From NCBI GenBank assembly GCA_003576845.1, contig QEVJ01000032.1, forward strand, positions 1-44,203: a stretch of 44,203 nucleotides of DNA, in the 5' to 3' direction. The notes under the pieces were generated by a model. That model saw nothing but the letters and a program-made list of their open reading frames with translations, did no database searches and had not been told where the DNA came from. Origin of the DNA: Planctomycetota bacterium (lineage in GTDB: Bacteria > Planctomycetota > Planctomycetia > Pirellulales > PLA5). Positions 33,856 to 42,699 of the stretch are shown one piece after another. The translations under genes were made by a program, and so were the position numbers. How positions within the stretch are numbered: the first letter of the stretch is position 1; the number at the start of each line of letters is the position of its first letter.

Positions 33856-36003
33856 CTACCCCACGTCGCCCAAATCCAGCGACTCGCCATACCGCGCCAG
33901 CACCATCCGCCGCAGCAGTTTGTGTTCCGGCAGCGCCAGTCCCGGGTCGGCCGCGACGAATTCCTTCGCGTCCCGCCGGGCTTCTTCGAGAATCGCCGCG
34001 TCGCGCTTCAAATCCGCGATCAAGAGCGGCGGCAATCCGTGTTGCCGCGTGCCGAGCATATCACCCGGGCCGCGAAGCTGAAAATCGATCTCCGCCAACT
34101 CGAACCCGTCGTTGCTCTTGACGAGCGCATCGAGCCGCGCGTTGCTTTCGTCGGATTTTGGCTCGGCGCCGACGCCGCAATAGCCCGGATACTTGCCGCG
34201 GCGAATCCGCCCGCGAAGCTGGTGCAGTTGGGCGAGGCCGAACCGCTCGGCGTCTTCGATCGTCATCAGCGTCGCGTTCGGCACATCGACGCCGACTTCG
34301 ACGACGCTCGTGGCGACGAGAACTTGCGTTTCGCCACTGCGGAAGGCTTCCATCGCGGCGTGCTTCTCCTCGGCAGACATGCGGCCGTGGACCAGCCCGA
34401 GCTTGAACGCCTCGAGCTCGCCGTTGGCCAGCGCTTCGTAAGCCTGGCGAACGCTCATCGCCTCGACCTCGGCCGATTCCTCGACCAGAGGCGTGATGAC
34501 GTAGCCTTGGCGGCCCTCCGACAGCTTGCGGCGGAAGAATTCCCACCACTTCTCACGCTGGTCGGGCGAGACGAGATAGGTGTGCACGGGCTGGCGGTTC
34601 GGCGGCTGCTCGCGGAGCGTCGACACGTCCAAATCGCCAAACACGGTCATCGCCATCGTCCGCGGAATCGGCGTGGCAGTCATCACGAGGTAGTGCGGAT
34701 CGCCGCCCGCTTGCCGCAACAGGGCCCGCTGACGAACGCCGAACTTGTGCTGCTCGTCGATCACAGCCAGACCGAGCTTGGCGAACTCCAACTCGCCGCG
34801 GACGATCGCCTGCGTGCCGACGATGAGGTCGATTTCGCCCGCTGCGATTTTGCGTTCGCTCTCGGCCCGTTCGGCGGCCGGAACGCTCCCCGTGACGAGC
34901 GCGATTCGCACCTGGCTGCCCGAGAGCAGTTGCGAGACGGTGGCGAAATGTTGCCGGGCGAGGACTTCCGTCGGGGCCATGAGCACGGCCTGATGACCGT
35001 GGGCCACGGCGACCAGCATCGCGTACACCGCGACCGCCGTCTTGCCGCTTCCCACGTCGCCCTGCAAAAGCCGGTTCATCGGTTTCGTCGTCGCCATGTC
35101 CGCGGCAATCTCGTCGATCACCCGCCGCTGGCCCGCGGTTAGCTCGAACGGCAACAATCGGGTGATCCGGGCGTCGATGCGGGCGGTGGCTTCGAGTGGC
35201 GGTGCGTGCCCTTCGTCGTGCGTCCGATGTCGCTTGATGGCCAGCGCCAGTTGCAACACGAACAGCTCTTGATAGATGAACCGCCGCCGGGCCTGTTCGA
35301 GACTCGCCCGATCGTCCGCAAAATGAACTTGCGGCAATGCCCGGCGGATCGGCCAAAGCTTGTGCGCTTCGAGATACGCGGCGGGGAATACTTCGTCGAG
35401 CGACTCGACGCACAAATCGAGCGCGCCGCGCGTGATCCGGCGCAATTGCTCCTGGTTCAAGCCTTCGGTGAGCGAATAAACCGGCAGCAACCTGCCGCGG
35501 GCCGATTCCTGTTCCTCCGGTTCGACGAACTGCACGCGCGGATGGGCCATCTCCCAGCGGCCGCCCATATACTTCGGTTGCCCGGAAAGCAGCACGGTCT
35601 GGCCGCGCGTGAAATGGTTCTGCATGTATGGCATGTTGAACCAGATCGCCCGCAGATACTCGCGCCCCTGGCGAAACAGCACGCCGACGACCGAGCGGCC
35701 GTTCATTGACACGCGGGAGTCGATGTCCTCGACCGTCGCCACGACGCTGGTGAGCTTGCCCTCCTCGAATTCAGCGATCGGCCGGACGTCGGTCAGGTCC
35801 TGATAGTCGCGAGGAAAGTTGAAGATCACGTCCTTGGCGGTCCGCAGGTCGAGCTTGGCGAGCAACGGCACGCGGTTGGGGCCGCCGCCGGGCAAAAACT
35901 GGACGGGCGTGGCGAGAATCTCGGCCGCGGTCTTGACCGGCCGCGCGACGGGTTCGCCGCCGGAGTTTTCGCGGGCGTTCGCGGACATCGGGTCGGTGTA
36001 CAT
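33856..36003 (-). CDS. recG: ATP-dependent DNA helicase RecG
   Basis: Branch-migration helicase that remodels stalled replication forks and Holliday junctions. The 715-residue product has an N-terminal wedge (PVQFLPGGGPNRVPLLAKLD, then VATVEDIDSRVSMNGRSVVG and GQPKYMGGRWEMAHPRVQFV). The helicase core has Walker A GDVGSGKTAVA near 310, DEQH box (AVIDEQHKFG), TATPIPRTMAM and motif VI (QLHQLRGRIRRGKYPG). The C-terminus (FQLRGPGDMLGTRQHGLPPL) is RecG-specific. Two in-frame ATGs (36003 and 35988) are possible; neither has a clear ribosome site. There is a third at 36039, probably too far upstream. Confidence 0.95.
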   Translation of the reverse strand: MYTDPMSANARENSGGEPVARPVKTAAEILATPVQFLPGGGPNRVPLLAKLDLRTAKDVIFNFPRDYQDLTDVRPIAEFEEGKLTSVVATVEDIDSRVSMNGRSVVGVLFRQGREYLRAIWFNMPYMQNHFTRGQTVLLSGQPKYMGGRWEMAHPRVQFVEPEEQESARGRLLPVYSLTEGLNQEQLRRITRGALDLCVESLDEVFPAAYLEAHKLWPIRRALPQVHFADDRASLEQARRRFIYQELFVLQLALAIKRHRTHDEGHAPPLEATARIDARITRLLPFELTAGQRRVIDEIAADMATTKPMNRLLQGDVGSGKTAVAVYAMLVAVAHGHQAVLMAPTEVLARQHFATVSQLLSGSQVRIALVTGSVPAAERAESERKIAAGEIDLIVGTQAIVRGELEFAKLGLAVIDEQHKFGVRQRALLRQAGGDPHYLVMTATPIPRTMAMTVFGDLDVSTLREQPPNRQPVHTYLVSPDQREKWWEFFRRKLSEGRQGYVITPLVEESAEVEAMSVRQAYEALANGELEAFKLGLVHGRMSAEEKHAAMEAFRSGETQVLVATSVVEVGVDVPNATLMTIEDAERFGLAQLHQLRGRIRRGKYPGYCGVGAEPKSDESNARLDALVKSNDGFELAEIDFQLRGPGDMLGTRQHGLPPLLIADLKRDAAILEEARRDAKEFVAADPGLALPEHKLLRRMVLARYGESLDLGDVG

Positions 36004-36135
36004 GCCTACAATATGCTCGCGCGCCACGCACCGCGTCAACTCAACCGGCCGCCTGTCCGATCCGGCCCCGTGGCGATATGCTGGATTCTATCGAAGCCGC
36101 CAGCTCCCCCTGCGCGCATTAGGCCGGTTCGTTTT

Positions 36136-36259
36136 TTGACGCAGAGGGCGCAGAGGTCGCGCTGAGGTCGCAGAGAGGAACGGGGATTGTAGACGGATTG
36201 TCGCACCTTTCCTCATCGCCTCTGCGTACTCTGCGAAACCTCTGCGTCCTCTGCGTTAA
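36136..36259. repeat. Nonamer inverted repeat between recG and the isochorismatase gene
   Basis: Left arm 36136-36175 (TTGACGCAGAGGGCGCAGAG...) and right arm 36220-36259 (...CTCTGCGTCCTCTGCGTTAA) are each 40 bases and largely complementary, with about 44 bases between. The right arm reads as 9-to-10-bp units ending in CTCTGCG. It fills most of the 331-bp gap, and no gene is visible there. Confidence 0.85.
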
Positions 36260-36334
36260 AGAAGTACCGACCCGTTTCGCGCGAAGAGCCAGGAGCTTCG
36301 GCAAGTTCCCGACCTGCCAGCCATCGCGCGACCG

Positions 36335-36934
36335 ATGCCCGAACCTCTGCCGCTCGTTCGTAGTCCTGAACTGTTGTCGGTGGCCGACAGCGGTTTGCTC
36401 GTCGTCGACGTGCAAGAAAAGCTGATTGGCCTGTTGCCGGAGCATCGCCGGATCGTGTGGAACATCGGCCGACTTCTCGACGGGGCACGAACGCTGGGCG
36501 TCCATGCCGCGGCGACCGAGCAGTATCCCCAGGGACTCGGCCCGACGGTTTCGGCACTGGCGGGGCGGTTCACGCAAGCCGGTGAACCGCCGCTGCCGAG
36601 CAAAGTGATGTTCAGTTGCCGCGGTTGCGAGGGGACGTTTGCCGCCTTTCGCGAGCGGGGACTGTTCAAGCTGCTCCTCGTCGGCATCGAAACACACGTT
36701 TGCATCCAGCAGACGGCGCTCGACGCGATGGCCAACGGGTTTCGCGTGTACCTCGCCGTCGACGCGGTTGGCGCGCGATTCGCCATCGACCACGACACGG
36801 CCCTCCGCCGCCTGGAAGCCTCCGGCGCGACGCTCACCACGACCGAATCGGCCTTGTTCGAATGGTGCGAAGTGGCCGGCACCGCAGAATTCAAAGAAAT
36901 CAGCCGCATCGTGCGGCAACCGATGCCAGGGTAA
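36335..36934 (+). CDS. Isochorismatase-family cysteine hydrolase
   Basis: A 199-residue cytosolic hydrolase. The catalytic triad is visible: Asp25 (VVDVQEKL), Lys90 (LPSKVMFS) and Cys123 (ETHVCIQQTA). The preceding GIETHV and the following DAMANGFRVYLAVDA are standard. Members of this superfamily hydrolyse isochorismate, nicotinamide or other amides, and the substrate is unclear. The start at 36335 has no obvious ribosome site. Its TAA stop directly abuts the inverted heptad array. Confidence 0.88.
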   Translation: MPEPLPLVRSPELLSVADSGLLVVDVQEKLIGLLPEHRRIVWNIGRLLDGARTLGVHAAATEQYPQGLGPTVSALAGRFTQAGEPPLPSKVMFSCRGCEGTFAAFRERGLFKLLLVGIETHVCIQQTALDAMANGFRVYLAVDAVGARFAIDHDTALRRLEASGATLTTTESALFEWCEVAGTAEFKEISRIVRQPMPG

Positions 36935-37037
36935 ATGAAGAATGCAAAATGAAGAATGAAAAATGTTCGGGAAGCTGCGTCGGCATTTTTCATTCTTCAT
37001 TTTGCATTCTGCATTCCCCCAGCCCCCAGCCCCCAAC
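36933..37037. repeat. Near-perfect 33-bp inverted heptad arms in front of purB
   Basis: Left arm 36933-36965 and right arm 36984-37016 match as reverse complements at 31 of 33 positions, with an 18-base loop. The right strand reads CATTTTT, CATTCTT, CATTTTG, CATTCTG, CATTCCC, then CCAGCCC twice, and the next unit is CCAACAT, which includes the purB start codon (37038). The isochorismatase stop codon (36932-36934) touches the left end, so the element also links two genes. Confidence 0.95.
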
Positions 37038-38465
37038 ATGTCCCACGACCGCTACGAAAACCCGCTCGTTGCGCGGTATGCCTCGCGCGAGATGACTGCG
37101 CTGTGGAGCGACGATCGCAAGTTTCGCACGTGGCGCACGCTGTGGGTTGCGCTGGCCGAGGCGGAAGCGGAGTTGGGACTCGAAATCGCGCCGGCGCAGA
37201 TCGCGGAGCTAAAGGCCCACGTCGACGACATCGACTTTGAAGGGGCGGCGAATTACGAGCGGAAATTACGGCACGACGTGATGGCGCACGTACACGCTTA
37301 CGGCGACGTCTGTCCGACGGCTCGGCCGATCATCCACCTGGGCGCGACGAGTTGTTACGTCACGGACAACACGGATTTGATTTTGATACACGAGGGACTG
37401 CAAATGATCGCCGCGCGGCTCGCTGCGGTGATCGACCGGCTCGCAGCGTTTGCGTCGCAGCAACGCGCCACCGCGTGCCTGGCGTTTACGCACTTGCAGC
37501 CGGCCCAACCGACCACCGTCGGCAAACGGGCGTGTCTCTGGGCCTACGATCTCGTGCAGGACCTCGAAGAAATCGAACGCCGCGCCGCCGGACTCAAGGC
37601 CCGCAGCGTCAAGGGCACGACCGGCACGCAGGCCAGCTTTCTCGAACTGTTCGCGGGCGATCACGAAAAGGTCCGCCGCCTCGAACGCCGCGTGGCCGAA
37701 AAAATCGGCTTTGATAGAACTTACGCGGTGACGGGCCAAACGTATTCGCGCAAAGTCGACTCGCAAGTCCTCGACGCCCTCTCCGGCGTGGCCCAAAGCG
37801 CTCACAAAGCGGCCACCGACGTGCGGATTCTCTCGCACCGCAAGGAAATCGAGGAACCGTTCGAGAAGGATCAGATCGGTTCGTCGGCGATGGCATACAA
37901 GCGCAACCCGATGCGGAGCGAGCGGATTTGTGCTCTCGCCCGCTACGTGATGAGCCTTCCGGCAAACGCGGCGGCGACGCTCGCGACGCAGTGGATGGAG
38001 CGGACGCTCGACGACAGCGCGAACCGGCGAATTACGATTCCGCAGGCGTTTCTCGGCGTCGACGCCATCTTGCAGCTTTACCAGAACGTCGTCGAAGGTC
38101 TGGTCGTTTATCCGCGGGTAATTTCAAAACACTTGCAGGCAGAACTTCCGTTCATGGCGACGGAGAACATTCTGATGGCGGCCGTGGCGGCGGGAGGCGA
38201 TCGCCAGGACTTGCACGAGAGGATTCGGCAGCACAGCGTCGCCGCAGGCCGCGTCGTCAAGGAAGAGGGCGGCGAGAACGACTTGCTCGCGCGGCTCGCT
38301 TCCGATCCGGCATTTGCGAACGTGAATCTCACCGAGCAACTCGACGCGAACAAGTTCGTCGGCCGCGCTCCCGAGCAGGTGGACGAGTTCGTCGCCGAAG
38401 TCGTCGAGCCGATCCGCAGCCGGTATCGCGATTCGCTCGCAACCGCCGCGGAGGTCCGGGTCTGA
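37038..38465 (+). CDS. purB: Adenylosuccinate lyase (PurB)
   Basis: Cleaves SAICAR and adenylosuccinate, releasing fumarate, in purine biosynthesis. The 475-residue protein shows the fumarase/aspartase signature [14 protein letters not shown] with Lys288 and Asn290, and the usual landmarks: [40 protein letters not shown] with the conserved Gln, [13 protein letters not shown]. The start at 37038 opens with [16 protein letters not shown]; an ATG at 36963 lies inside the repeat. The heptad array ends exactly at this ATG, so ribosome access may involve the hairpin. Confidence 0.95.
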   Translation: MSHDRYENPLVARYASREMTALWSDDRKFRTWRTLWVALAEAEAELGLEIAPAQIAELKAHVDDIDFEGAANYERKLRHDVMAHVHAYGDVCPTARPIIHLGATSCYVTDNTDLILIHEGLQMIAARLAAVIDRLAAFASQQRATACLAFTHLQPAQPTTVGKRACLWAYDLVQDLEEIERRAAGLKARSVKGTTGTQASFLELFAGDHEKVRRLERRVAEKIGFDRTYAVTGQTYSRKVDSQVLDALSGVAQSAHKAATDVRILSHRKEIEEPFEKDQIGSSAMAYKRNPMRSERICALARYVMSLPANAAATLATQWMERTLDDSANRRITIPQAFLGVDAILQLYQNVVEGLVVYPRVISKHLQAELPFMATENILMAAVAAGGDRQDLHERIRQHSVAAGRVVKEEGGENDLLARLASDPAFANVNLTEQLDANKFVGRAPEQVDEFVAEVVEPIRSRYRDSLATAAEVRV

Positions 38466-38489
38466 CGTCAACGCGCCGCCGGTCGCAAG

Positions 38490-39245
38490 TTACGACGCGC
38501 CGCTCGCGTCGGGGCAAATCTGCTGCATCAGCCAACGGTCGACGTCGCCGAGCATGACGGGAGCAATCTCGTCGCCGAACGGATACAGGCGAAGCGTGAC
38601 CGCAAAGCCCGCCGAATGGAGCAATCTCAGATCGTCGTTGACGCGAGGCTGCGGATAACGCCCGCTCTCCAATCCCGCCATCAGCAGCAACGGCAGGCTG
38701 CGGGCTTCATTGATCTTGGCCAGTGGAGCCAGGCCCCGCGGCAGCTCGCCGCCGATCGACAGCGCGCCGGCAAACGCTCCGGGATTCGCTAACGCGAGAC
38801 GCAACGCCATCGTGCCGCCGCAGCCCGCGCCGGCGAGAAACACCCGCTCCCGCTTGACGTGAAACTTCCTGCATGCCACGTCGACGCAATCGAACACGCG
38901 CCGCTCGGCCAGGAAGATGTGGTCCTGGTGCTGGGCCCATGCAAAGCCGGTTCCTCCGCAATCGGCATCGTCGTCGAGGACGTGCGTCCCGCGCGGGGCG
39001 ACCGCTACGTAGTTCCTCATGCTCAACTGCGGCATGACGCGCCGCAATTGCCGTTCGTCGGCGCCGGGCGCGTGAAGCCAGACCAGAAGCGGATAGGCGT
39101 AGTTCCGCTCGTAATGGAGCGGGGCGAACAGCGCGTGGGGGAATGCGTCGCCGCGCTGCGTGCAAACTGCGGCGGCCACCGAATGCGTCGGGGCCGAAAG
39201 GATATCTTCTTGCAGCGTCGGCTGCGTATGAAGTCGATTCATCAT
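38490..39245 (-). CDS. Alpha/beta-hydrolase (esterase) fold protein lacking catalytic residues
   Basis: A 251-residue protein with the alpha/beta-hydrolase order YPLLVWLHAPGADERQLRRV (oxyanion loop), VAVAPRGTHV, VFLAGAGCGGTMALRLALAN (nucleophile elbow) and LPLLLMAGLESGRY. In active family members the elbow reads GxSxG. Here it is GAGCG, with Gly141 in the serine position. The catalytic-histidine segment reads YPFGDEI, with Asp225 where His is expected. Both changes make it likely to be a pseudoenzyme or a changed-function protein. The family resemblance is to phospholipase/carboxylesterases. An ATG pair at 39245/39242 is the likely start. Confidence 0.75.
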   Translation of the reverse strand: MMNRLHTQPTLQEDILSAPTHSVAAAVCTQRGDAFPHALFAPLHYERNYAYPLLVWLHAPGADERQLRRVMPQLSMRNYVAVAPRGTHVLDDDADCGGTGFAWAQHQDHIFLAERRVFDCVDVACRKFHVKRERVFLAGAGCGGTMALRLALANPGAFAGALSIGGELPRGLAPLAKINEARSLPLLLMAGLESGRYPQPRVNDDLRLLHSAGFAVTLRLYPFGDEIAPVMLGDVDRWLMQQICPDASGAS

Positions 39246-39906
39246 TTGCGGGTGGTGGGTCAAATGAAGTCGGCGGGTAAAGGAAACGGCAGGATTCGAG
39301 GCGGGTCACGAATCGAGCGGAAGGCGACCGCGGCGCGACGTTTCGCCGCCGCGGCCGATGCACCGTCCGCGCGCACGAACGACGCGCCGGCGATATAGCG
39401 AAAGCGTTGCCACGGTGCAGAGCGGCGAACCTCGTTCGCCCGCGACGATCGGAAGAGAAGCGGCGTGTTCGCCGCCCCTTGTGCAAGCCGTCGGATCCTC
39501 GATCGCGAAGCGGTGCATTTCCGATTGTTCCGAGAAGTATGCCGGCCGCGTGCGCCGGCTCAGAGTTGGCTTGTCCGACTCTACTTGCGGTCGGCAAATG
39601 TGTCAATGCCGCGAGCGCCGCGGCCGCCGAGGAACGTCACGCTGCGCACTCTGCCGAATTGACGGAGGATGCGTGCGTTGGACAAGCGCTGGACAATTCG
39701 CGGCCGCGTTCGCGGTTTGCGGGCGCTACTCGCGGAAGAACCTCGGGCGGCGCCGGGCAAGGATCGGCGTGCTAGCAGTGCTGGCAACGCGGGTGCGCGG
39801 CGCTTGCCAGCAGCGCCGGCATTGCGGTATGCTATGCCCATCGTTCGGCGCGATTTCCGTGTGCCCCCACGTTGCGTTTCCCGTCCCGTCAAGGATGCAC
39901 TTCGCC
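39246..39906. other. Long gap before floA
   Basis: I find no supportable gene in this GC-rich stretch. A promoter candidate lies at its end (TTGCCA at 39804-39809, 18-bp spacer, TATGCT at 39828-39833), about 70 nt before the floA start. Two short ATG codons with a purine-rich upstream sequence occur, but the resulting frames are arginine-rich and unlike proteins. Confidence 0.45.
39804..39833 (+). promoter_or_regulatory. Promoter candidate for floA
   Basis: TTGCCA, an 18-bp spacer and TATGCT. Expected start of transcription is near 39840. Hexamer-based prediction only. Confidence 0.4.
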
Positions 39907-40926
39907 ATGCTCTCGCACATTCCGTTGATCCTGGCTCAAAACCCGGCGGCAAAAAAGGCCGCTCAGGACGACAACTTCCTGTGGTGGGCGATCATCATCG
40001 GAATTCTCTTTCTGTTGTTCATCGCCTTCTTACTGGTGGTGAGCTACGGCAAGATATGGTTGCAGGCGTACATGTCGCGGGCGCGGGTGAGCATCTTCAG
40101 CCTGATCGGCATGACCTTTCGGCAGGTAAACTCGCGGCTGATCGTCGAAGCCAAGATCAAAGCCATGCAAGCCGGCATCGGCACCGATCCGCACACGGGC
40201 ATCACGACGCAGCGACTCGAGGCCCACTATCTGGCCGGCGGCAACGTGATCGGCGTCATCAACGCGATCATCGCGGCGCATCGCGCGAACATCGACCTCG
40301 ACTTCGACCGCGCCGCCGCAATCGATCTCGCCGGACGCGACGTAATCGACGCGGTGCGGACGAGCGTGTATCCCAAGGTGATCGATTGCCCGGCGACGGG
40401 CGGGACGCTCAGCGCGATCGCCAAGAACGGCGTCGAACTCAAGGTGCGTGCCCGCGTCACGGTGCGGACGAACCTCGAACAACTCATCGGCGGGGCGACG
40501 GAAGAGACAATCATCGCCCGCGTCGGCGAGGGGATCATCACGTCGATCGGTTCGGCGAGCAGCCACTTGGAAGTGCTGGAAAACCCGAACCGGATCTCGA
40601 AGGCCGTGCTCGAACGGGGCCTCGACGCGCATACCGCGTTCGAAATCGTGTCAATCGACATTGCCGACATCGAAGTCGGCGAGAACATCGGCGCGCGGTT
40701 GCAAGCCGATCAAGCGGAAGCCGACACGCGCGTGGCTCGGGCGCGTGCGGAGCGCCGCCGTGCCGACGCGATCGCCCGCGAGCAGGAAATGAAGGCGAAA
40801 GTGGCCGAGAACCGTTCCCGCGTGATTCTGGCCGAGGCCGAAGTTCCGCTCGCGATGGCCGATGCTTTTCGCAGCGGCAATTTCCACGGGCAAAACGGCG
40901 AAGGCGGGCGGGGCGTCTTGGCGTAG
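39907..40926 (+). CDS. floA: Flotillin-like protein FloA (UPF0365)
   Basis: A membrane-microdomain scaffold. The 339-residue protein has a single membrane helix at about 25-48 ([20 protein letters not shown]) followed by the flotillin-like SPFH-type domain. Landmarks are [60 protein letters not shown] and [20 protein letters not shown], whose last part is a coiled coil. The C-terminus ([16 protein letters not shown]) is short. AAGGA (39891-39895) supports the ATG at 39907; an ATG at 39895 is the alternative. The usual partner NfeD-type gene is not adjacent, as in many FloA loci. Confidence 0.9.
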   Translation: MLSHIPLILAQNPAAKKAAQDDNFLWWAIIIGILFLLFIAFLLVVSYGKIWLQAYMSRARVSIFSLIGMTFRQVNSRLIVEAKIKAMQAGIGTDPHTGITTQRLEAHYLAGGNVIGVINAIIAAHRANIDLDFDRAAAIDLAGRDVIDAVRTSVYPKVIDCPATGGTLSAIAKNGVELKVRARVTVRTNLEQLIGGATEETIIARVGEGIITSIGSASSHLEVLENPNRISKAVLERGLDAHTAFEIVSIDIADIEVGENIGARLQADQAEADTRVARARAERRRADAIAREQEMKAKVAENRSRVILAEAEVPLAMADAFRSGNFHGQNGEGGRGVLA

Positions 40927-41333
40927 TCGTCGTCTCGCGCCGTCGCTGTGGCTATCGCTGCCAGCATCGCATTCTGTCAAAACGGCACAACGTGCGCGTC
41001 ACACCTGCGCACAATCTGTCGTATCGCTGTCGGTAATTCGGTTGCGCGACTTGACCGAATTCGTACTATTTGCGTGGCCGAAACGCGGTTCGTTTGCGGA
41101 TATACCGAGCGAACGGCAACGGCGGCAGTGGAATTGGCACGGCGGTTGCTTTTCGCGACGCCGGCAAATCCACGCCTGTCCGTTTCGACCCTTTGTCGCC
41201 GTGGTTGGCAATGCCCGGGGGGGCCAGGCAACACGGGGCTCGGCTGTGTGGAGCCGCCGGGCCTAAGCAGCGGCGTCGGCGTGGCGCCGGTTGCCAAACA
41301 ATTTCCCATTTTCCCGCAAATGGAGGTGCCCTC
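40927..41333. other. Gap between floA and csrA
   Basis: No gene is visible. A weak promoter candidate is TTGCGC (41042-41047), 16-bp spacer, TACTAT (41064-41069), which would give csrA a leader of about 260 nt. Confidence 0.35.
41322..41328 (+). promoter_or_regulatory. Strong ribosome binding site of csrA with GGA core
   Basis: GGAGGTG ends 5 nt before the csrA ATG at 41334. Its GGA core is what CsrA recognises in RNA, so autoregulation is possible, as in other bacteria. The in-frame codons upstream of the ATG are rejected because this site decides the start. Confidence 0.65.
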
Positions 41334-41558
41334 ATGTTAGTTCTCAGCCGTAAACCGGGCGAACAGATTCGCGTCGGCGACAACATCACCATTACGGTCG
41401 TCGAGGTCCGCGGCAATCGTGTGAAGATCGGGATCGAAGCCCCCCGCAGCGTGGGCGTCGTCCGCAGTGAACTTGAGTTGCACACGGCCGCCGTTGGACA
41501 CGGCGCGGCCAACTCGGTCGAAAACGAGTCATTCGACCTGCTCTGCTGCGGACACTAA
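41334..41558 (+). CDS. csrA: Carbon storage regulator CsrA (RsmA)
   Basis: RNA-binding homodimer that blocks translation by binding GGA motifs near ribosome sites. The 74-residue protein starts MLVLSRKPGEQIRVGDNITI and continues VVEVRGNRVKIGIEAPRSVG, the canonical beta-strand arrangement. RSELEL follows, where typical CsrA has R-E-E-L/V-x. The usual Arg44 equivalent is in SVGVVRSEL. The C-terminal tail of about 20 residues (HTAAVGHGAANSVENESFDL, ending LCCGH) is longer than in Escherichia coli, with two adjacent Cys. In flagellated bacteria FliW binds CsrA; no fliW gene is in the window. Confidence 0.93.
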   Translation: MLVLSRKPGEQIRVGDNITITVVEVRGNRVKIGIEAPRSVGVVRSELELHTAAVGHGAANSVENESFDLLCCGH

Positions 41559-41618
41559 CCGACGCGCTTGCCGCCGCCGGAGAGCAATAAGCACCAGCCG
41601 CCCATGATAATTTTTGGA

Positions 41619-41686
41619 GGAGGCTAGAACCCGCCGACGCACGCGCCCAGTCGCGGCGAACCGGTCGTCGGCAGGTTTTAGCCTCC
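41619..41686. repeat. Long hairpin between csrA and the creatininase gene
   Basis: Left arm 41619-41638 (GGAGGCTAGAACCCGCCGAC) and right arm 41667-41686 (GTCGGCAGGTTTTAGCCTCC) match as complements at 18 of 20 positions, with a 28-base loop. TTTTT precedes the left arm. It could be a terminator for csrA or a dispersed palindromic repeat. Confidence 0.85.
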
Positions 41687-41769
41687 CGCTTTCGTTGCGC
41701 GGCGATTATGCTGGCATTGCCATCTCCGGCTTGCGAACCAAGTGTCCAGTTCACGATTACGAGCCAGCC

Positions 41770-42549
41770 GTGCGTCCCTGGATTCTCGCCGAAACGAACT
41801 ACGCCCACGTCCTTTCGGCGGGCTATGAGGTCGCCGTCCTCCCGCTGGGAGCGACCGAACCGCACAACTTGCACCTGCCTTACGGCACGGACACATTCGA
41901 GGCCAACGCCATCGGCGAGCGAATTTGTCAGGCAGCTCACGAACGCGGTGCACGGGTCGTGCTCTTGCCGACGATTCCCTACGGCACGGAAACGAACCAG
42001 CAAGCGTTTCCGCTGTCGATGAACCTCAATCCGGCCACGGTCGCGCAAGTCATCGCGGATCTGGTCGAAACGCTCGCGAACAGCGGCGTGCGCAAGGTGA
42101 TGCTGCTCAACTGCCACGGCGGCAACGACCTCAAAGGGGTGCTGCGAGGGCTTTACGGCAAAGCCGACGCGACGCTATTCCTGTGCAACTTCTATACGGT
42201 CCTCAGCGACGTGTACCACGAGATCTTCGCCGAGCGCGACGACCACGCCGGCGAGATGGAGACGTCGCTCGCGTTGACGTACTTTCCGCATCTCGTAGCG
42301 AAAAACGCGGATGGATCGCTCGCCGCGGACGACGGCACGATGGCCAAGACGCGGTTCGATGCCGTGAATCGCGGCTGGGTCTCCATCACGCGGCCCTGGC
42401 ACTTGCTCACCAAAAACACCGGCGCGGGCAATCCGCACCAGGCGTCCGCCGAAAAAGGCGAGCGGTGCATGAAGCTTCTGGTCGAACGTCTTTCGACGTT
42501 TCTCGTCGAGCTTTCCGCCGCAAAACGCGACGAGCGGTTTCCGTACTAA
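41770..42549 (+). CDS. Creatininase-family amidohydrolase
   Basis: A 259-residue cytosolic metal-dependent amidohydrolase. Metal and active-site segments are visible: LGATEPHNLHLPYGTDTFEA near residues 27-46, NCHGGND near 116, and DDHAGEMETS near 158. The family includes creatininase, mycofactocin system and FAPy deformylase-like proteins; the real substrate is not indicated. I set a GTG start at 41770 (MRPWILAETNYAHVLSAGYE) because the frame upstream runs through the csrA-proximal hairpin and has no family similarity. Confidence 0.85.
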   Translation: MRPWILAETNYAHVLSAGYEVAVLPLGATEPHNLHLPYGTDTFEANAIGERICQAAHERGARVVLLPTIPYGTETNQQAFPLSMNLNPATVAQVIADLVETLANSGVRKVMLLNCHGGNDLKGVLRGLYGKADATLFLCNFYTVLSDVYHEIFAERDDHAGEMETSLALTYFPHLVAKNADGSLAADDGTMAKTRFDAVNRGWVSITRPWHLLTKNTGAGNPHQASAEKGERCMKLLVERLSTFLVELSAAKRDERFPY

Positions 42550-42610
42550 AGGTACGGCGTCGGTCGTTCCGAGCCGGATGCCTCCCGAGATGCGTGGCGG
42601 AAAAGTCAAA

Positions 42611-42638
42611 CTGTCCACTGCCCACTGTCCACTTCCCA
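42611..42638. repeat. Heptad array before the MFS/acyltransferase 3' end
   Basis: Four units: CTGTCCA, CTGCCCA, CTGTCCA, CTTCCCA. The word CTGTCCACTTCCCA is shared with 2369-2382, about 40 kb away. It lies in the gap between two convergent genes. Confidence 0.85.
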
Positions 42639-42699
42639 TTCAAGCTGGACCTTGGTTGCGGCCAAAGGCCTTGCTATGCACATCGGCGGCATCTGTGGA

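Noticed and set aside
33592-35142. A 516-codon open frame on the plus strand opposite recG and the dockerin gene
   Set aside because: It is arginine- and histidine-rich, lacks any domain, and lies opposite RecG, whose motifs are unmistakable. High GC content makes long antisense open frames common.
39669-41036. A 455-codon plus-strand frame overlapping floA in another phase
   Set aside because: Arginine-rich, no hydrophobic or domain pattern, and floA has a convincing ribosome site and family match.
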